DNA of 64,000 nt from Comamonadaceae bacterium UBA4962 (GTDB lineage Bacteria > Pseudomonadota > Gammaproteobacteria > Burkholderiales > Burkholderiaceae_C): assembly GCA_002397315.1 (NCBI GenBank), contig DHAE01000007.1, positions 598,842-662,841 of the forward strand, in the 5' to 3' direction. The notes under the pieces were generated by a model that saw only the letters and a program-made list of their open reading frames with translations, had not been told where the DNA came from and searched no databases. Both the position numbers and the translations under genes were made by a program. Shown here piece after piece: positions 43,081 through 52,967 of this stretch (its first letter is position 1; each line of letters opens with the position of its first letter).

Positions 43081-45279
43081 TCAACCGCCCTGCAGCAGTG
43101 CCAGCATGCCGGCTTCGTCGAGCACCGGCACGCCGAGTTCCAGCGCCTTCGCCAGCTTGCTGCCGGCCTCTTCCCCGGCCACCACATAGTGCGTTTTCTT
43201 GCTGACGGAGCCCGCTACCTTGGCGCCCGCGGCTTCGAGCCGCTCTTTCGCTTCTTCGCGGCCCAAGGTCGGCAGGGTGCCGGTGATGACGAAGGTACGG
43301 CCCGCCAGGGGCAGCGTGGCGCGCTCGGCGGGTGGCCCCTCTTCCCAGTGCACGCCGCAGGCCCGCAATTGCTCGACCACCTCGCGGTTGTGCGGCTGGT
43401 CGAAGAAGGTGCGGATCGCCTCGGCGACGATCGGCCCCACGTCGTTCACTTCGAGCAGTTGCTCCACGCTGGCATCCATGATGGCGTCCAGGCTGCCGAA
43501 ATGGCGCGCCAGGTCCTTGGCCGTGGCCTCCCCCACGTGGCGCAGCCCCAGGCCGAACAGGAAACGCGGCAGCGTGGTCTGCTTGGATTTCTCCAGGGCG
43601 GCCAGCACGTTCTGAGCGGACTTGTCCGCCATGCGGTCCAGGCTGCTGAGTGCCGTGAGGCCCAACCGGTACAGGTCCGGCAGCGTGCGGATGACGTTGC
43701 CCTCGACGAGCTGGTCGACCAGCTTCTCGCCCAGGCCTTCGATGTCCATCGCGCGGCGCTGTGCGAAGTGCAGGATCGCCTCCTTGCGCTGCGCCGGGCA
43801 GAACAGCCCGCCGGTGCAGCGGTGGTTGGCCTCGCCCTTCTCGCGCACCACCGCGCTGCCGCAGATGGGGCACTGGCGCGGCATGCGGAAGTTGGGCACG
43901 TAGGGCGAGCGCGGCGCGGCGCGGGCGGCATCCGCACCGGGCAGGGTGCCGTCGGCGGACGAAGCCGCGTCCAGCAGCGCGTCCGATCCCTGCAGCGCGC
44001 CCGCCACGGGTGCGATGGCGGCGGGCACCGTGCCCACGACCTCGGGGATCACGTCGCCCGCGCGGCGCACGATGACCTGATCGCCCACGCGCACACCCTT
44101 CTTGCGGATCTCGAACAGGTTGTGCAGCGTGGCATTGGTCACGGTGACGCCGCCCACGAACACGGGCGCGAGCCGCGCCACGGGCGTGAGCTTGCCGGTG
44201 CGGCCGACCTGCACGTCGATGCCCTCGACCCGCGTCACCATTTCCTGCGCCGGGTATTTGTGCGCCACCGCCCAGCGCGGCTCGCGCGTGACGAAGCCCA
44301 GCTGCTTCTGCAGCGCCAGGCTGTTGACCTTGTAGACCACGCCGTCGATGTCGTAGGGCAGCTGGTCGCGGCTCGCGCCCACCTCCTGGTGGAAAGCGAC
44401 CAGCTCGGCCGCGCCCTGCGCCGTCCGCACCTGCGCGGCCACCGGGAAGCCCCATGCCTTGAGCTGCTGGAGCATCGCGAAATGGGTCGCGAAATCCGGC
44501 CCGCCATCCGCGGCGGGCGTCACGTCGCCCAGGCCGTAGGCAAAAAAGCTCAGGGGCCGCTGGGCGGCGATGTTCGAGTCCAGCTGGCGCACGGCGCCCG
44601 CGGCGGCGTTGCGCGGGTTCACGAAGGTCTTGCCGCCGGCCTCGCGCTGGCGCTCGTTGAGCTTCTCGAAATCCGCCCGCCGCATGTAGACCTCGCCCCG
44701 CACTTCCAGCACGGGCGGCACGCCCTGCTTGGCCCCCGTGGGCAGCGTGAGCGGGATCTGGCGGATGGTGCGGATGTTGTGCGTGACGTCCTCGCCCACT
44801 TCGCCGTCGCCGCGCGTGGCGGCCTGCACCAGGCGGCCGTTCTCATAGCGCAGGCTCATCGCCAGGCCGTCGAACTTGGGCTCGGCCACGTATTCGACGG
44901 GCGCCGCATCGGGCGCGAGCTTCAGTTCGCGGCGCACGCGCGCATCGAAGGTTTCCGCGCCCGAGGCCTCGGTGTCGGTTTCGGTGCGGATGCTGAGCAT
45001 CGGCACCCGGTGGCGCACCGGCGTGAGACCCTCCATCACCGCACCGATCACGCGCTGCGTGGGCGAGTCCGGCGTCACCAGTTCGGGGTGCGCCGCCTCC
45101 AGCGCCTGCAGTGCCTGGAAGGCCCGGTCGTATTCGGCATCGGGCACGGTGGGCTCGTCCAGCACGTAGTACTGGTGCGCCCACTGGTGCAACTGGGCCC
45201 GCAGCGCGTCGATGCGGCGGCCCGCATCCGCGGGATCGTCCTTGGCAGGGGCGGAGAAAAGATCGGGATGCTCGGCCAT
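43081..45279 (-). CDS. ligA: NAD-dependent DNA ligase
   Basis: Seals nicks during replication and repair. The 732-residue protein has domain Ia (HQYYVLDEPTVPDAEYD), the adenylation site EPKFDG with Lys135, an OB fold, a four-Cys zinc finger (CPICGS...C...C), HhH repeats and a C-terminal BRCT domain (LAGRTFVITGTLPTLGREEAKERLE). Between the OB fold and the zinc finger there is an Ala/Asp-rich insert (GALQGSDALLDAASSADGTL and onward) that makes this link clearly longer than in E. coli LigA. It is third in smc-zipA-ligA, a common betaproteobacterial order. Confidence 0.96.
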   Translation of the reverse strand: MAEHPDLFSAPAKDDPADAGRRIDALRAQLHQWAHQYYVLDEPTVPDAEYDRAFQALQALEAAHPELVTPDSPTQRVIGAVMEGLTPVRHRVPMLSIRTETDTEASGAETFDARVRRELKLAPDAAPVEYVAEPKFDGLAMSLRYENGRLVQAATRGDGEVGEDVTHNIRTIRQIPLTLPTGAKQGVPPVLEVRGEVYMRRADFEKLNERQREAGGKTFVNPRNAAAGAVRQLDSNIAAQRPLSFFAYGLGDVTPAADGGPDFATHFAMLQQLKAWGFPVAAQVRTAQGAAELVAFHQEVGASRDQLPYDIDGVVYKVNSLALQKQLGFVTREPRWAVAHKYPAQEMVTRVEGIDVQVGRTGKLTPVARLAPVFVGGVTVTNATLHNLFEIRKKGVRVGDQVIVRRAGDVIPEVVGTVPAAIAPVAGALQGSDALLDAASSADGTLPGADAARAAPRSPYVPNFRMPRQCPICGSAVVREKGEANHRCTGGLFCPAQRKEAILHFAQRRAMDIEGLGEKLVDQLVEGNVIRTLPDLYRLGLTALSSLDRMADKSAQNVLAALEKSKQTTLPRFLFGLGLRHVGEATAKDLARHFGSLDAIMDASVEQLLEVNDVGPIVAEAIRTFFDQPHNREVVEQLRACGVHWEEGPPAERATLPLAGRTFVITGTLPTLGREEAKERLEAAGAKVAGSVSKKTHYVVAGEEAGSKLAKALELGVPVLDEAGMLALLQGG

Positions 45280-45339
45280 GGGGAATCGTCTTTCGAAAGG
45301 GAAGGCCCGGCGGGCCGTCGCCGGGCCGCCGGACTTTTG

Positions 45340-46461
45340 TCAGCTGAACAGCCGGCGCGCGAGCACCGAGCCGGCGGACAGTTCGCGGCTGTCGAGCTTG
45401 TCGTAGAGCAGTTCCAGATCGGCCGCGATCGGGTCCATGGTCATGGCCGGCAGCGGCGTGCCGTTCTGGTCGCACAGCACACCGTCCATCGCCTGCCCGA
45501 GGGCCGCGGCAATCTCCCTCAGGCGCGCGAAGGGCTGCTCGCTGCGGTGCACCTGCGCGACGTCCAGGCTCAGCGTGAGTTCGCGGATGGCCGACTGCTC
45601 CGGATCGTCCGACAGTGCGGCCTGGGTATCGTAGGAGAGCGTGAGCACCGGAGGAAGCCCCTGCCCAGAGGCCGGCAGCACGAGCCGCCCGGGCATGGCG
45701 CCGGCCGTGAAGCCCAGGCGCGTGGCGTTCTGCTGCAGGTAGCCCGGGCTCCACGCGGCATGGCGCGCGCGCAGGCAGAACGCCAGTTGGGCGTCGTGGT
45801 CGCTGGCGAACTGGTCCAGCTCGCGGGCGCGGCCGACCTCGTGCAGCATGTCGGGAAAATCCGGCGTGGCGTTGATCGCGTCGGCGAAGCCCTGGGCCTT
45901 GAGCACGAACTCGGAGAACTCGATCTCGTTGAGCGCGCCCACGCGGTTGGCGAGCTGCACGCCGGCCTGGAACTGCGTGTAGCGCTGCCCGGCCACGGGC
46001 ATCTCCCACTGCTGGGACGCTTCGTTGAAGCCCTCGATGGCGAACGGCTTGCTGCCGGCGCGGCGCGTGGGCGGCAGCGCCGCCAGCGCCGCGTCCCCGG
46101 ACACCACGTGGTCGGAACCGATCGGCGCGATCGCGTCGATCAGCGGGTCCAGCCCGCCGCGGCGCTCCGCGGGCGGCAGCGGCATCTGCAATGCATCCTG
46201 CCAGTCCACCGCGTGGCCGCCATGGTGCGCATCGGTGCCGGTCGGCGGCATGGGCATGCCTTCGGCCTGGCCGCCGACCGCGCCGGTGGGCAGATCGAAA
46301 CCGGGCTCCTGCCGCACGAGGGTGTCGGCGCCGCCCTCGCCCGCTTCGGGCGGGCTGGCCCGCCGCGGCGCGTTGCGGTGCGCCGTCCAGGCGTTGTAGG
46401 CGATGACGACGGCCAGAACCACGCCACCGGCGATGATGAGTCCGAGTTGGAAATTGCTCAT
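45340..46461 (-). CDS. zipA: cell division protein ZipA (FtsZ-binding domain)
   Basis: Tethers FtsZ to the membrane at the division septum. The 373-residue protein has an N-terminal membrane anchor (FQLGLIIAGGVVLAVVIAYN, residues 4-23), a Pro/Gly/Ala-rich variable linker and a C-terminal ZipA-type domain (about 230-360, with YLQQNATRLGFTAGAMPGRL and LTLSYDTQAAL). Sequence similarity to enterobacterial ZipA is weak; the call rests on architecture and on the smc-zipA-ligA context. It lies 60 bases upstream of ligA and 66 downstream of smc. Confidence 0.8.
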   Translation of the reverse strand: MSNFQLGLIIAGGVVLAVVIAYNAWTAHRNAPRRASPPEAGEGGADTLVRQEPGFDLPTGAVGGQAEGMPMPPTGTDAHHGGHAVDWQDALQMPLPPAERRGGLDPLIDAIAPIGSDHVVSGDAALAALPPTRRAGSKPFAIEGFNEASQQWEMPVAGQRYTQFQAGVQLANRVGALNEIEFSEFVLKAQGFADAINATPDFPDMLHEVGRARELDQFASDHDAQLAFCLRARHAAWSPGYLQQNATRLGFTAGAMPGRLVLPASGQGLPPVLTLSYDTQAALSDDPEQSAIRELTLSLDVAQVHRSEQPFARLREIAAALGQAMDGVLCDQNGTPLPAMTMDPIAADLELLYDKLDSRELSAGSVLARRLFS

Positions 46462-46527
46462 GGTGAGAGTGAAACGGTGTAGGGCGATGGCCGGTTGCGC
46501 TGCATCATGCGGACCTGCTGTAGGACG

Positions 46528-49500
46528 TCATGCTTCCGCCATCGACAGCGCGGACTCCATGTCCACCGCGACGATGCGCGAGACCCCCTGCTCCTGCATG
46601 GTCACGCCGATGAGCTGCTCGGCCATCTCCATGGCGATCTTGTTGTGGCTGATGAACAGGAACTGGGTTCCCCGGCTCATGCTGGCGACGAGTTTGGCAT
46701 ACCGCTCGGTATTCGCATCGTCCAGGGGGGCATCCACCTCGTCCAGCAGACAGAACGGCGCCGGGTTCAACTGGAAGATCGCGAACACCAGCGCGATGGC
46801 GGTGAGCGCCTTCTCTCCGCCCGAGAGCAGGTGGATGGTCTGGTTCTTCTTGCCGGGCGGCTGCGCCATCACCTGCACGCCGGAGTCGAGGATCTCGTCG
46901 CCGGTGATGATGAGGCGCGCCTGCCCGCCGCCGAACAGCTCGGGGAACATGCGCCCGAAATGGCCGTTCACGGTCTCGAAGGTGCCGGACAGCAGCGTGC
47001 GCGTCTCGGCGTCGATCTTGCGGATCGCGTCCTCCAGCGTGGTCATCGCGAGCGTCAGGTCTTCCATCTGCGCATCGAGGAAGGTCTTGCGCTCGCGCGC
47101 GAGCTGCAGCTCTTCCAGTGCGGCGAGGTTGACCGCGCCGAGGGCCGCGATCTCGCGGTGCAGCCGGTCGATCTCGGCCTGCAGCCCGGCGGCGCGCACG
47201 CCTCCCTGTTCGATGGAGCGCGCCACGGCCTCCAGGTCGGCCTGGGCGTCGGTCAGCAGGCTGGTGTACTGCTCCAGGCCCAGGCGCGCGGCCTGCTCCT
47301 TGAGCTGGAAATCGGTAATGCGCTGGCGCAGCGGATCGAGCGCGCGCTCGAGTTGCTGGCGGCGTTCGTCGCTCGCGCGCAGGCGGGCCGTGAGGTCGTC
47401 GTACTCGCTGCGCTGCGCGGCCAGCGCTTTTTCGCGGTCCATCTTCAGATCGAGCGCCTGCTGCAGCCCGCCCTGCGCGGCCGCCGCGGAGAGCCGGCCC
47501 ATTTCGTCCTGCGCGCGCTGGCGTTCGTCCTCCAGCGACGTGACCTGCACGCGGGCGGTATCGATGGTGCGCGCCAGTTCGGCCCGCCGGGCTTCCAGGC
47601 TGCGGCGGGAGAACGTGGCTTCCTGCGCCTGCCGCTCCAGGCTGCGCTGCTGTTCGCGGCACTCGTTCAGGCGCCGCTCGGCCTCGATCACGCGGTCGCC
47701 CAGTTGGGCGTGGCGCTCCTGGCTGTCGGCGAGCTGCATGTCCAGCTCCTCGAAGCGGGCTTCGGCCGTCGCCGCGCGCTCCTGCAGATCGTCCAGTTGG
47801 GCCTCCACTTCGGCCAGATCGGCGCCGATCTGCTCGCTGCGTGCCCGCGCCTGCTCCGCGAGCTGGGACAGCCGCAGGTGCTCCACCTGCAGTTCGTGGC
47901 GGCGGCCCTGGGACTCGCTCGCCTCGCGCCGGGCGGCGACGAGGCGCTGCGACGCATCCGTATAGGCGGCCTCGGCGCGCACCAGGGCCGTGCGCGATTC
48001 CTCGTGGATCAGCGCCTGCGCCCGCAATTCCTTCTCCAGGTGCTCGATTTCCTGCGCACGCGCGAGCAGGCCGGCCTGCTCCGAGTCCGGTGCGTAGAAG
48101 GTCACGCCATGGGCACTCACCGCGTGCCCGCCGGGCACGTAGATCGCCTCGCCCGGGCGCAGTTGCGACCGGCGGTCCAGCGCCTCGTCGAGCGTGGCAG
48201 CCGTGTGGCAGCCCTGCAGCCAGTCCTCCAGCACCGCGCGCAGGCCCGCGTCGGGCACGCGCAGCAGGTCGGCCAACCGGGGCGGTGCAGCGGATGCGGA
48301 AAGCGCCGCCGAGGCGCCCACCCCCGCCGTGCTGTAGAACGCCAGCCGCGCGGGCGGCGCATCCTGCGCCCCCGATCCGAGGAAACCGCGCACGGTATCG
48401 ATGCGGCCCACTTCCAGCGCGCCCAGGCGCTCACGCAGGGCGGCTTCCAGTGCGTTTTCCCAGCCGGGCTCGATGTGCAGGCGGCTCCAGAGCCCCTGCA
48501 GCCCGTCGAGTCCGTGGCGGGCGAGCCAGGGCTTGAGCTTGCCGTCGGTGCGCACCTTCTCCTGCAGGGCCTTGAGCGCCTCCAGGCGGGCGGACAGATC
48601 GGCCTGCCGTGCGCCTTCGGCATTCGCCGCCTGCTGGCGCTGGCGGCGGTCCTCGTCGAGCTGGGGCACGCCGTCCTGCAGTTCCGCGAGGCGCGCTTCC
48701 GCCATCTCGGCGGTTTCTTCGGCGGCCTCGAGTTGTTCGCGCAGGTTGGCGAGGCGCGCCTCGTCCGGGGCCGCCAGGGCATTGCGGTCGGCGCGCAGGC
48801 GTTCGTGGCGCGACTCCGCCTGCCGGCGCTGCTCCTGCAGGCTGCGCTGCTCGGCGGCCAGCACCTGGATCTGCTGCTGCACCTGCACGACGGACGCGCG
48901 CTGCGCCTCCGAGCGCTGCTGCGCCTGCCGCAGCGCCTCTTCGAGGTCGGGCATCTGCATCGCCTGTTCCTCGACCTGGGCGGCCAGCATCTCCGCGCGC
49001 TCATCCGCATCCACGCCGGCACCGGCGAGGTTCTCCATCTCGGCCTCGGCATCGTCCTTGCGGGCGGACCATTGCGCGATCTGTTCGGCCAGTTGCGCCA
49101 GGCGCTGCTCCACCCGCTGTCGACCTTCGACCACGTAGCGGATCTCGGCCTCCAGCTTTCCGACCTCGGCGGTGGCCTCGTAGAGCCGGCCCTGCGCCTG
49201 GTTGACCTGGTCGCCGGCCGTGTAGTGCGCCTGGCGGATGGTTTCCAGGTCGGCCTCAACGTGGCGCAGATCGGCCATGCGCGCTTCGAGATCGTTCACG
49301 GCCTGCAGGCCTTCAGTCCGCACACGGTTCTGCTCGGCCTCGGCATCGGCGCGCTTCAGGAACCACAGCTGCTGCTGCCGCAGCGTGACGTCGGCCTGCA
49401 GCGCGTTGTAGCGCGCCGCCACCTCCGCCTGCTTTTCCAGGCGCTCGAGGTTGGCGTTCAGTTCGCGCAGGATGTCTTCGACGCGCGTCAGGTTCTCGCG

Positions 49501-50061
49501 CGTGTCGGCCAGGCGGTTCTCGGTCTCGCGGCGGCGCTCCTTGTACTTGGAGACGCCGGCCGCTTCCTCCAGGAAGAGCCGCAGCTCTTCCGGGCGCGAT
49601 TCGATGATGCGGCTGATCGTGCCCTGCCCGATGATCGCGTAGGCCCGCGGGCCCAGGCCCGTGCCCAGGAACACGTCCTGCACGTCACGGCGGCGCACGG
49701 GCTGGTTGTTGATGAAATAGCTGCTGTTGCCCTCGCGCGTGAGCACGCGCTTGACGGCGATCTCTCCGTACTGGTTCCACTGGCCGCCGGCGCGGTGGTC
49801 GGCGTTGTCGAACACCAGCTCGACGCTGGAACGGCTCGCGGGCTTGCGGTGCGTGGTGCCGTTGAAGATCACGTCCTGCATCGACTCGCCGCGCAGCTCG
49901 CTCGCTTTGGATTCACCCAGCACCCAGCGCACCGCGTCCATGATGTTGGACTTGCCGCAGCCGTTCGGCCCCACCACGCCCACGAGCTGTCCCGGCAGCA
50001 CGAAGTGCGTGGGCTCGGCGAACGATTTGAAGCCGGCGAGTTTGATGGAATTGAGGCGCAC
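46528..50061 (-). CDS. smc: chromosome partition protein SMC
   Basis: Condensin ATPase of 1177 residues. Walker A GPNGCGKSN (31-39) and the QGTISRIIESRPEELRLFLEEAAG region are at the N-terminal head; two very long coiled coils flank a hinge at about 510-660; the C-terminal head has the signature LLSGGEKALTAIAL and Walker B FCLLDEVDAPLDD. The GTG start at 50061 begins VRLNSIKLAGFKSF, the normal SMC opening; the longer frame adds 42 irrelevant Arg/Pro-rich residues. It leads the smc-zipA-ligA group. Confidence 0.96.
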   Translation of the reverse strand: MRLNSIKLAGFKSFAEPTHFVLPGQLVGVVGPNGCGKSNIMDAVRWVLGESKASELRGESMQDVIFNGTTHRKPASRSSVELVFDNADHRAGGQWNQYGEIAVKRVLTREGNSSYFINNQPVRRRDVQDVFLGTGLGPRAYAIIGQGTISRIIESRPEELRLFLEEAAGVSKYKERRRETENRLADTRENLTRVEDILRELNANLERLEKQAEVAARYNALQADVTLRQQQLWFLKRADAEAEQNRVRTEGLQAVNDLEARMADLRHVEADLETIRQAHYTAGDQVNQAQGRLYEATAEVGKLEAEIRYVVEGRQRVEQRLAQLAEQIAQWSARKDDAEAEMENLAGAGVDADERAEMLAAQVEEQAMQMPDLEEALRQAQQRSEAQRASVVQVQQQIQVLAAEQRSLQEQRRQAESRHERLRADRNALAAPDEARLANLREQLEAAEETAEMAEARLAELQDGVPQLDEDRRQRQQAANAEGARQADLSARLEALKALQEKVRTDGKLKPWLARHGLDGLQGLWSRLHIEPGWENALEAALRERLGALEVGRIDTVRGFLGSGAQDAPPARLAFYSTAGVGASAALSASAAPPRLADLLRVPDAGLRAVLEDWLQGCHTAATLDEALDRRSQLRPGEAIYVPGGHAVSAHGVTFYAPDSEQAGLLARAQEIEHLEKELRAQALIHEESRTALVRAEAAYTDASQRLVAARREASESQGRRHELQVEHLRLSQLAEQARARSEQIGADLAEVEAQLDDLQERAATAEARFEELDMQLADSQERHAQLGDRVIEAERRLNECREQQRSLERQAQEATFSRRSLEARRAELARTIDTARVQVTSLEDERQRAQDEMGRLSAAAAQGGLQQALDLKMDREKALAAQRSEYDDLTARLRASDERRQQLERALDPLRQRITDFQLKEQAARLGLEQYTSLLTDAQADLEAVARSIEQGGVRAAGLQAEIDRLHREIAALGAVNLAALEELQLARERKTFLDAQMEDLTLAMTTLEDAIRKIDAETRTLLSGTFETVNGHFGRMFPELFGGGQARLIITGDEILDSGVQVMAQPPGKKNQTIHLLSGGEKALTAIALVFAIFQLNPAPFCLLDEVDAPLDDANTERYAKLVASMSRGTQFLFISHNKIAMEMAEQLIGVTMQEQGVSRIVAVDMESALSMAEA

Positions 50062-50248
50062 GGATGGGGCGGCAGGCGTGGAGCGGCGTGACGGGAAGCG
50101 GCGAAGCGGTGTCCGGGCCGGCCGGACGGCGGAGCGTCCCGGGCTTCGCGGGCAGCGCTGGATGATACCGTGGCGCACGACCGCCACAGGCGCGGCGGCC
50201 CATCCATGCGGCCCGGGCAGCCCGCGTCGGTGACGGGGATGGCAGGCG

Positions 50249-50581
50249 TCAGCCGCCGCGCGGCGCGAACGCGATGATGGCCATGCCCGCCAGGGTCACC
50301 GCGCCGCCGGCCACGTCCCAGGCATCGGGGCGGATGCCGTCCACCGCCCAGAGCCAGCCGAGCGCGACCACGACGTAGACCCCGCCGTACGCCGCATAGA
50401 CCCGGCCGGCGGCGGCCGGATGCAGCGTCAGCAGCCAGGCGAACAGGGCCAGGCAGGCGGCACCCGGCAGCAGCAGCCAGGCGCTGCGGTCCTGCCGCAG
50501 CCACAGCCAGGGCAGGTAGCAGCCGGCGATCTCCGCGAGCGCCGTCAGCACGTACAGCGCGAACGTCTTGATCTCGGGCAT
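50249..50581 (-). CDS. YnfA-family (UPF0060) small membrane protein
   Basis: A 110-residue protein with four membrane helices. The opening MPEIKTFALYVLTALAEIAGCYLPWLWLR and the closing WDVAGGAVTLAGMAIIAFAPR are typical of the YnfA/UPF0060 family, which is distantly related to small multidrug resistance transporters. Its function is not established here. The start was chosen to match the family; a longer frame adds ten residues. It lies 13 bases after the GGNEF/EAL gene on the same strand. Confidence 0.92.
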   Translation of the reverse strand: MPEIKTFALYVLTALAEIAGCYLPWLWLRQDRSAWLLLPGAACLALFAWLLTLHPAAAGRVYAAYGGVYVVVALGWLWAVDGIRPDAWDVAGGAVTLAGMAIIAFAPRGG

Positions 50582-50594
50582 GGCTCTCTCGGGC

Positions 50595-52967
50595 TCAGCT
50601 GGCGTCCGCACCCACGGGCGACGCGGCCACGGCCGCGGCCCGGGCGGACAGCACCAGGCGCTCGAACGCCTCCACGTCCACCGGCCGGCTCAGCAGGTAG
50701 CCCTGCCACGCGTGGCACCGGTTGCGTTCCAGGAAGGCGCGCTGCGCCTCGGTTTCCACTCCCTCGGCGATCACCCGCAGGCCCAGGCTGGTGCCCAGCG
50801 CCACGATCGTCCGGGCGATCGACGCATCGTTCGGGTCGGTGAGCACATCGCGCACGAAGCTCTGGTCGATCTTGAGTTCGTCCAGCGGCAACCGCTTGAG
50901 GTAGGCCAGCGACGAATAGCCGGTGCCGAAATCGTCGATGGAGAGCTTGAAGCCCTGCGCGGAGAGGCGGTTGAGCATGGCTTCGGCGCGGGCCGGGTCG
51001 TCCATGATGGCGCTCTCCGTGATCTCCAGGCAGAACGATTCCGGTCCGACGCCGTGGCGCGCCATGAGCGCCCCCAGGCGGGCGCTCAGCTCCGTGTCCA
51101 TGAGGTCGCGCGTGGAGAGGTTGACCGAGATGCGCAGCCCCAGCGCGTGGACTTCGGCCCGTGCGAGGAACGCGGCCGCCTGCTCGAACACCCAGAGCGT
51201 CAACTGCCGCACGAAGCCGGTCTGCTCGGCGAACGGAATGAACTGCATCGGCGGCACCAGCCCGCGCTCGGGATGCTGCCAGCGCACGAGCGCCTCCGCG
51301 CCGCAGCCGGCCTGCCCCCCCAGACCGAGCTTGGGCTGCAGGAAGAGCCGCAGCTCGCCGGCCTCCACCGCATGGCGCAGCTCGGACAGCAGCGACAGCG
51401 CGGCCGCGCTGGAGGACGCCATCGACGGGTCGTAGACCTGCGCGCCGTGCAATCGCCGCTTGGCGGCGTACATCGCGATCTCCGCGTGGCTCAGCAGGGT
51501 GTCGGCGTCTTCCGCCGGGCCGGGCCAGCAGGCGATGCCGATGCCGGCGCTCAGGTCCACCGTCTGGTCGTCGAACGCCACCGACGATTCGAACGCCCGC
51601 GTGATGCGCTGCGCCGTGTCGCGCGCCGCGGCCTCGTCCGCGCCGGGCAGCATCAGCGCGAATTCGTTGCCACCGAGGCGGGCGAGGATCTCCCTGGGCC
51701 CATGCAGGTGCGAGGCGATGCGGGTCGCGACCGCCTGCAGCAGCCGGTCGCCCATCGCATAGCCCAGCACGCCGTTGACGTGCTTGAAGCGGTCGAGGTC
51801 GAGCGCGATCACCGAGAGCGGCTCGCCCGTGTGGATGCCGTGCCGGATCGCCTCCATGAGCATGCGGCGGAACCGCTCCCGGTTCGGCACGCCCGTGAGG
51901 CGGTCGGTGTCGGCGAGCCGGCGGATCTCGTCCTGCTGCTCCGAGATGCCGATGCGCATGCGGTCGAACGAGCGCGCCAGGTGGCCGATCTCGTCGGTGC
52001 GTTCCGTGTGTTCGATCGGCGCGGCGTAGTCGCCCCTCGACAGGCGCTGGGTGGCCACGGTCACGGCCCGCAGGGGGGTGGCCACGCGCCGCGCCATGAG
52101 CGCGAAACCGATCGCGAACAGCGCCACGCCCGCGAGCGTGATGCCGGCCAGCAGCAGTTGCAGATCCCGGTAGGGCGCGAGCACTTCGTCGAGCGAGCGC
52201 AGCAGCAGCACGCGGGCCTCGCCGTTGACCGTCTCGAGCGGCACGGCGCGCACCAGCATGGGCCCGTCGTCCGTCTCGATCTCGGCACCGCCCGTGAGCC
52301 CGGCCAGCCGCTCCCGCTCGCCCGCGGGCAGCGTGCTGACCGGGACCGAGACGTTGCCGTCGGCACCACGCACCGCGATGGCCACGTCCACGGACTGCAG
52401 TTGGCGCATCTCCGCCGCCAGCGCCTGACCCACCGGAAAGCCCATGAGCACCCAGCCGATCACGAGCGGCGCGCGCAGCGGCACCGTGACGAACTGGTAG
52501 GGCACGCCATCCACGATCGCGATCTGGCTGCCGCCGGCATGCTCCGTGAGCGCGGGCAGCACGCCGCGCAGCGCGGTGCGCGAGTTCCCGGAGGCGTCCG
52601 CCGCGGACGACACCACCAGCTGCATGCGCGTGTCCAGCAGTGCGGTGACGGCCGCGCCGATGCGGGCGCCGTGGTTGTCGAGCACCGATGCGATGGTCTC
52701 CGCATCGCCGGAGTTCACGGCCGAGCGGAAACCGTAGTCGGCCGCGAGCAGCGTCGAGCCCTGCTGCAGGCGCTCGGCGTTCTGCTCGAGGAGGCGCTGC
52801 CAGACCCGCTCGTTCGCATCGAGTCCCTGCGCCACCTGCGCGCGGCCGTTGCGCTCGATCGTGGCGCGCACCAGCAGCAGGCCCGCGGCCTGCACGATCA
52901 GCAGCAGCAGCAGCGAGATGCAGGCCAGCCGGAACATCAGGCTGCGCCGGAAGGCGCTCCAGCTCAC
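50595..52967 (-). CDS. membrane GGDEF(degenerate)-EAL c-di-GMP signalling protein
   Basis: A 790-residue regulator. TM1 (about 13-34), a periplasmic Cache-like sensor (35-268), TM2 (about 270-292), HAMP (about 293-345), a GGDEF domain (about 346-510) and an EAL domain (about 525-775). The cyclase motif reads GGNEF (432-436): Asn replaces the metal-binding acid, and no RxxD inhibitory site precedes it. The EAL domain keeps its catalytic set (E558 of EALVRW, E651, D678/D679 in DDFGTGYS, K699). It is therefore more likely a phosphodiesterase with a regulatory GGDEF-like domain. The GTG start overlaps the stop of the cupredoxin-like gene (GTGA). Confidence 0.9.
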   Translation of the reverse strand: MSWSAFRRSLMFRLACISLLLLLIVQAAGLLLVRATIERNGRAQVAQGLDANERVWQRLLEQNAERLQQGSTLLAADYGFRSAVNSGDAETIASVLDNHGARIGAAVTALLDTRMQLVVSSAADASGNSRTALRGVLPALTEHAGGSQIAIVDGVPYQFVTVPLRAPLVIGWVLMGFPVGQALAAEMRQLQSVDVAIAVRGADGNVSVPVSTLPAGERERLAGLTGGAEIETDDGPMLVRAVPLETVNGEARVLLLRSLDEVLAPYRDLQLLLAGITLAGVALFAIGFALMARRVATPLRAVTVATQRLSRGDYAAPIEHTERTDEIGHLARSFDRMRIGISEQQDEIRRLADTDRLTGVPNRERFRRMLMEAIRHGIHTGEPLSVIALDLDRFKHVNGVLGYAMGDRLLQAVATRIASHLHGPREILARLGGNEFALMLPGADEAAARDTAQRITRAFESSVAFDDQTVDLSAGIGIACWPGPAEDADTLLSHAEIAMYAAKRRLHGAQVYDPSMASSSAAALSLLSELRHAVEAGELRLFLQPKLGLGGQAGCGAEALVRWQHPERGLVPPMQFIPFAEQTGFVRQLTLWVFEQAAAFLARAEVHALGLRISVNLSTRDLMDTELSARLGALMARHGVGPESFCLEITESAIMDDPARAEAMLNRLSAQGFKLSIDDFGTGYSSLAYLKRLPLDELKIDQSFVRDVLTDPNDASIARTIVALGTSLGLRVIAEGVETEAQRAFLERNRCHAWQGYLLSRPVDVEAFERLVLSARAAAVAASPVGADAS

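Noticed and set aside
46495..50091. 1198-codon plus-strand open frame opposite smc
   Set aside because: Antisense shadow of the coiled-coil coding region; smc has all SMC motifs and a proper start.
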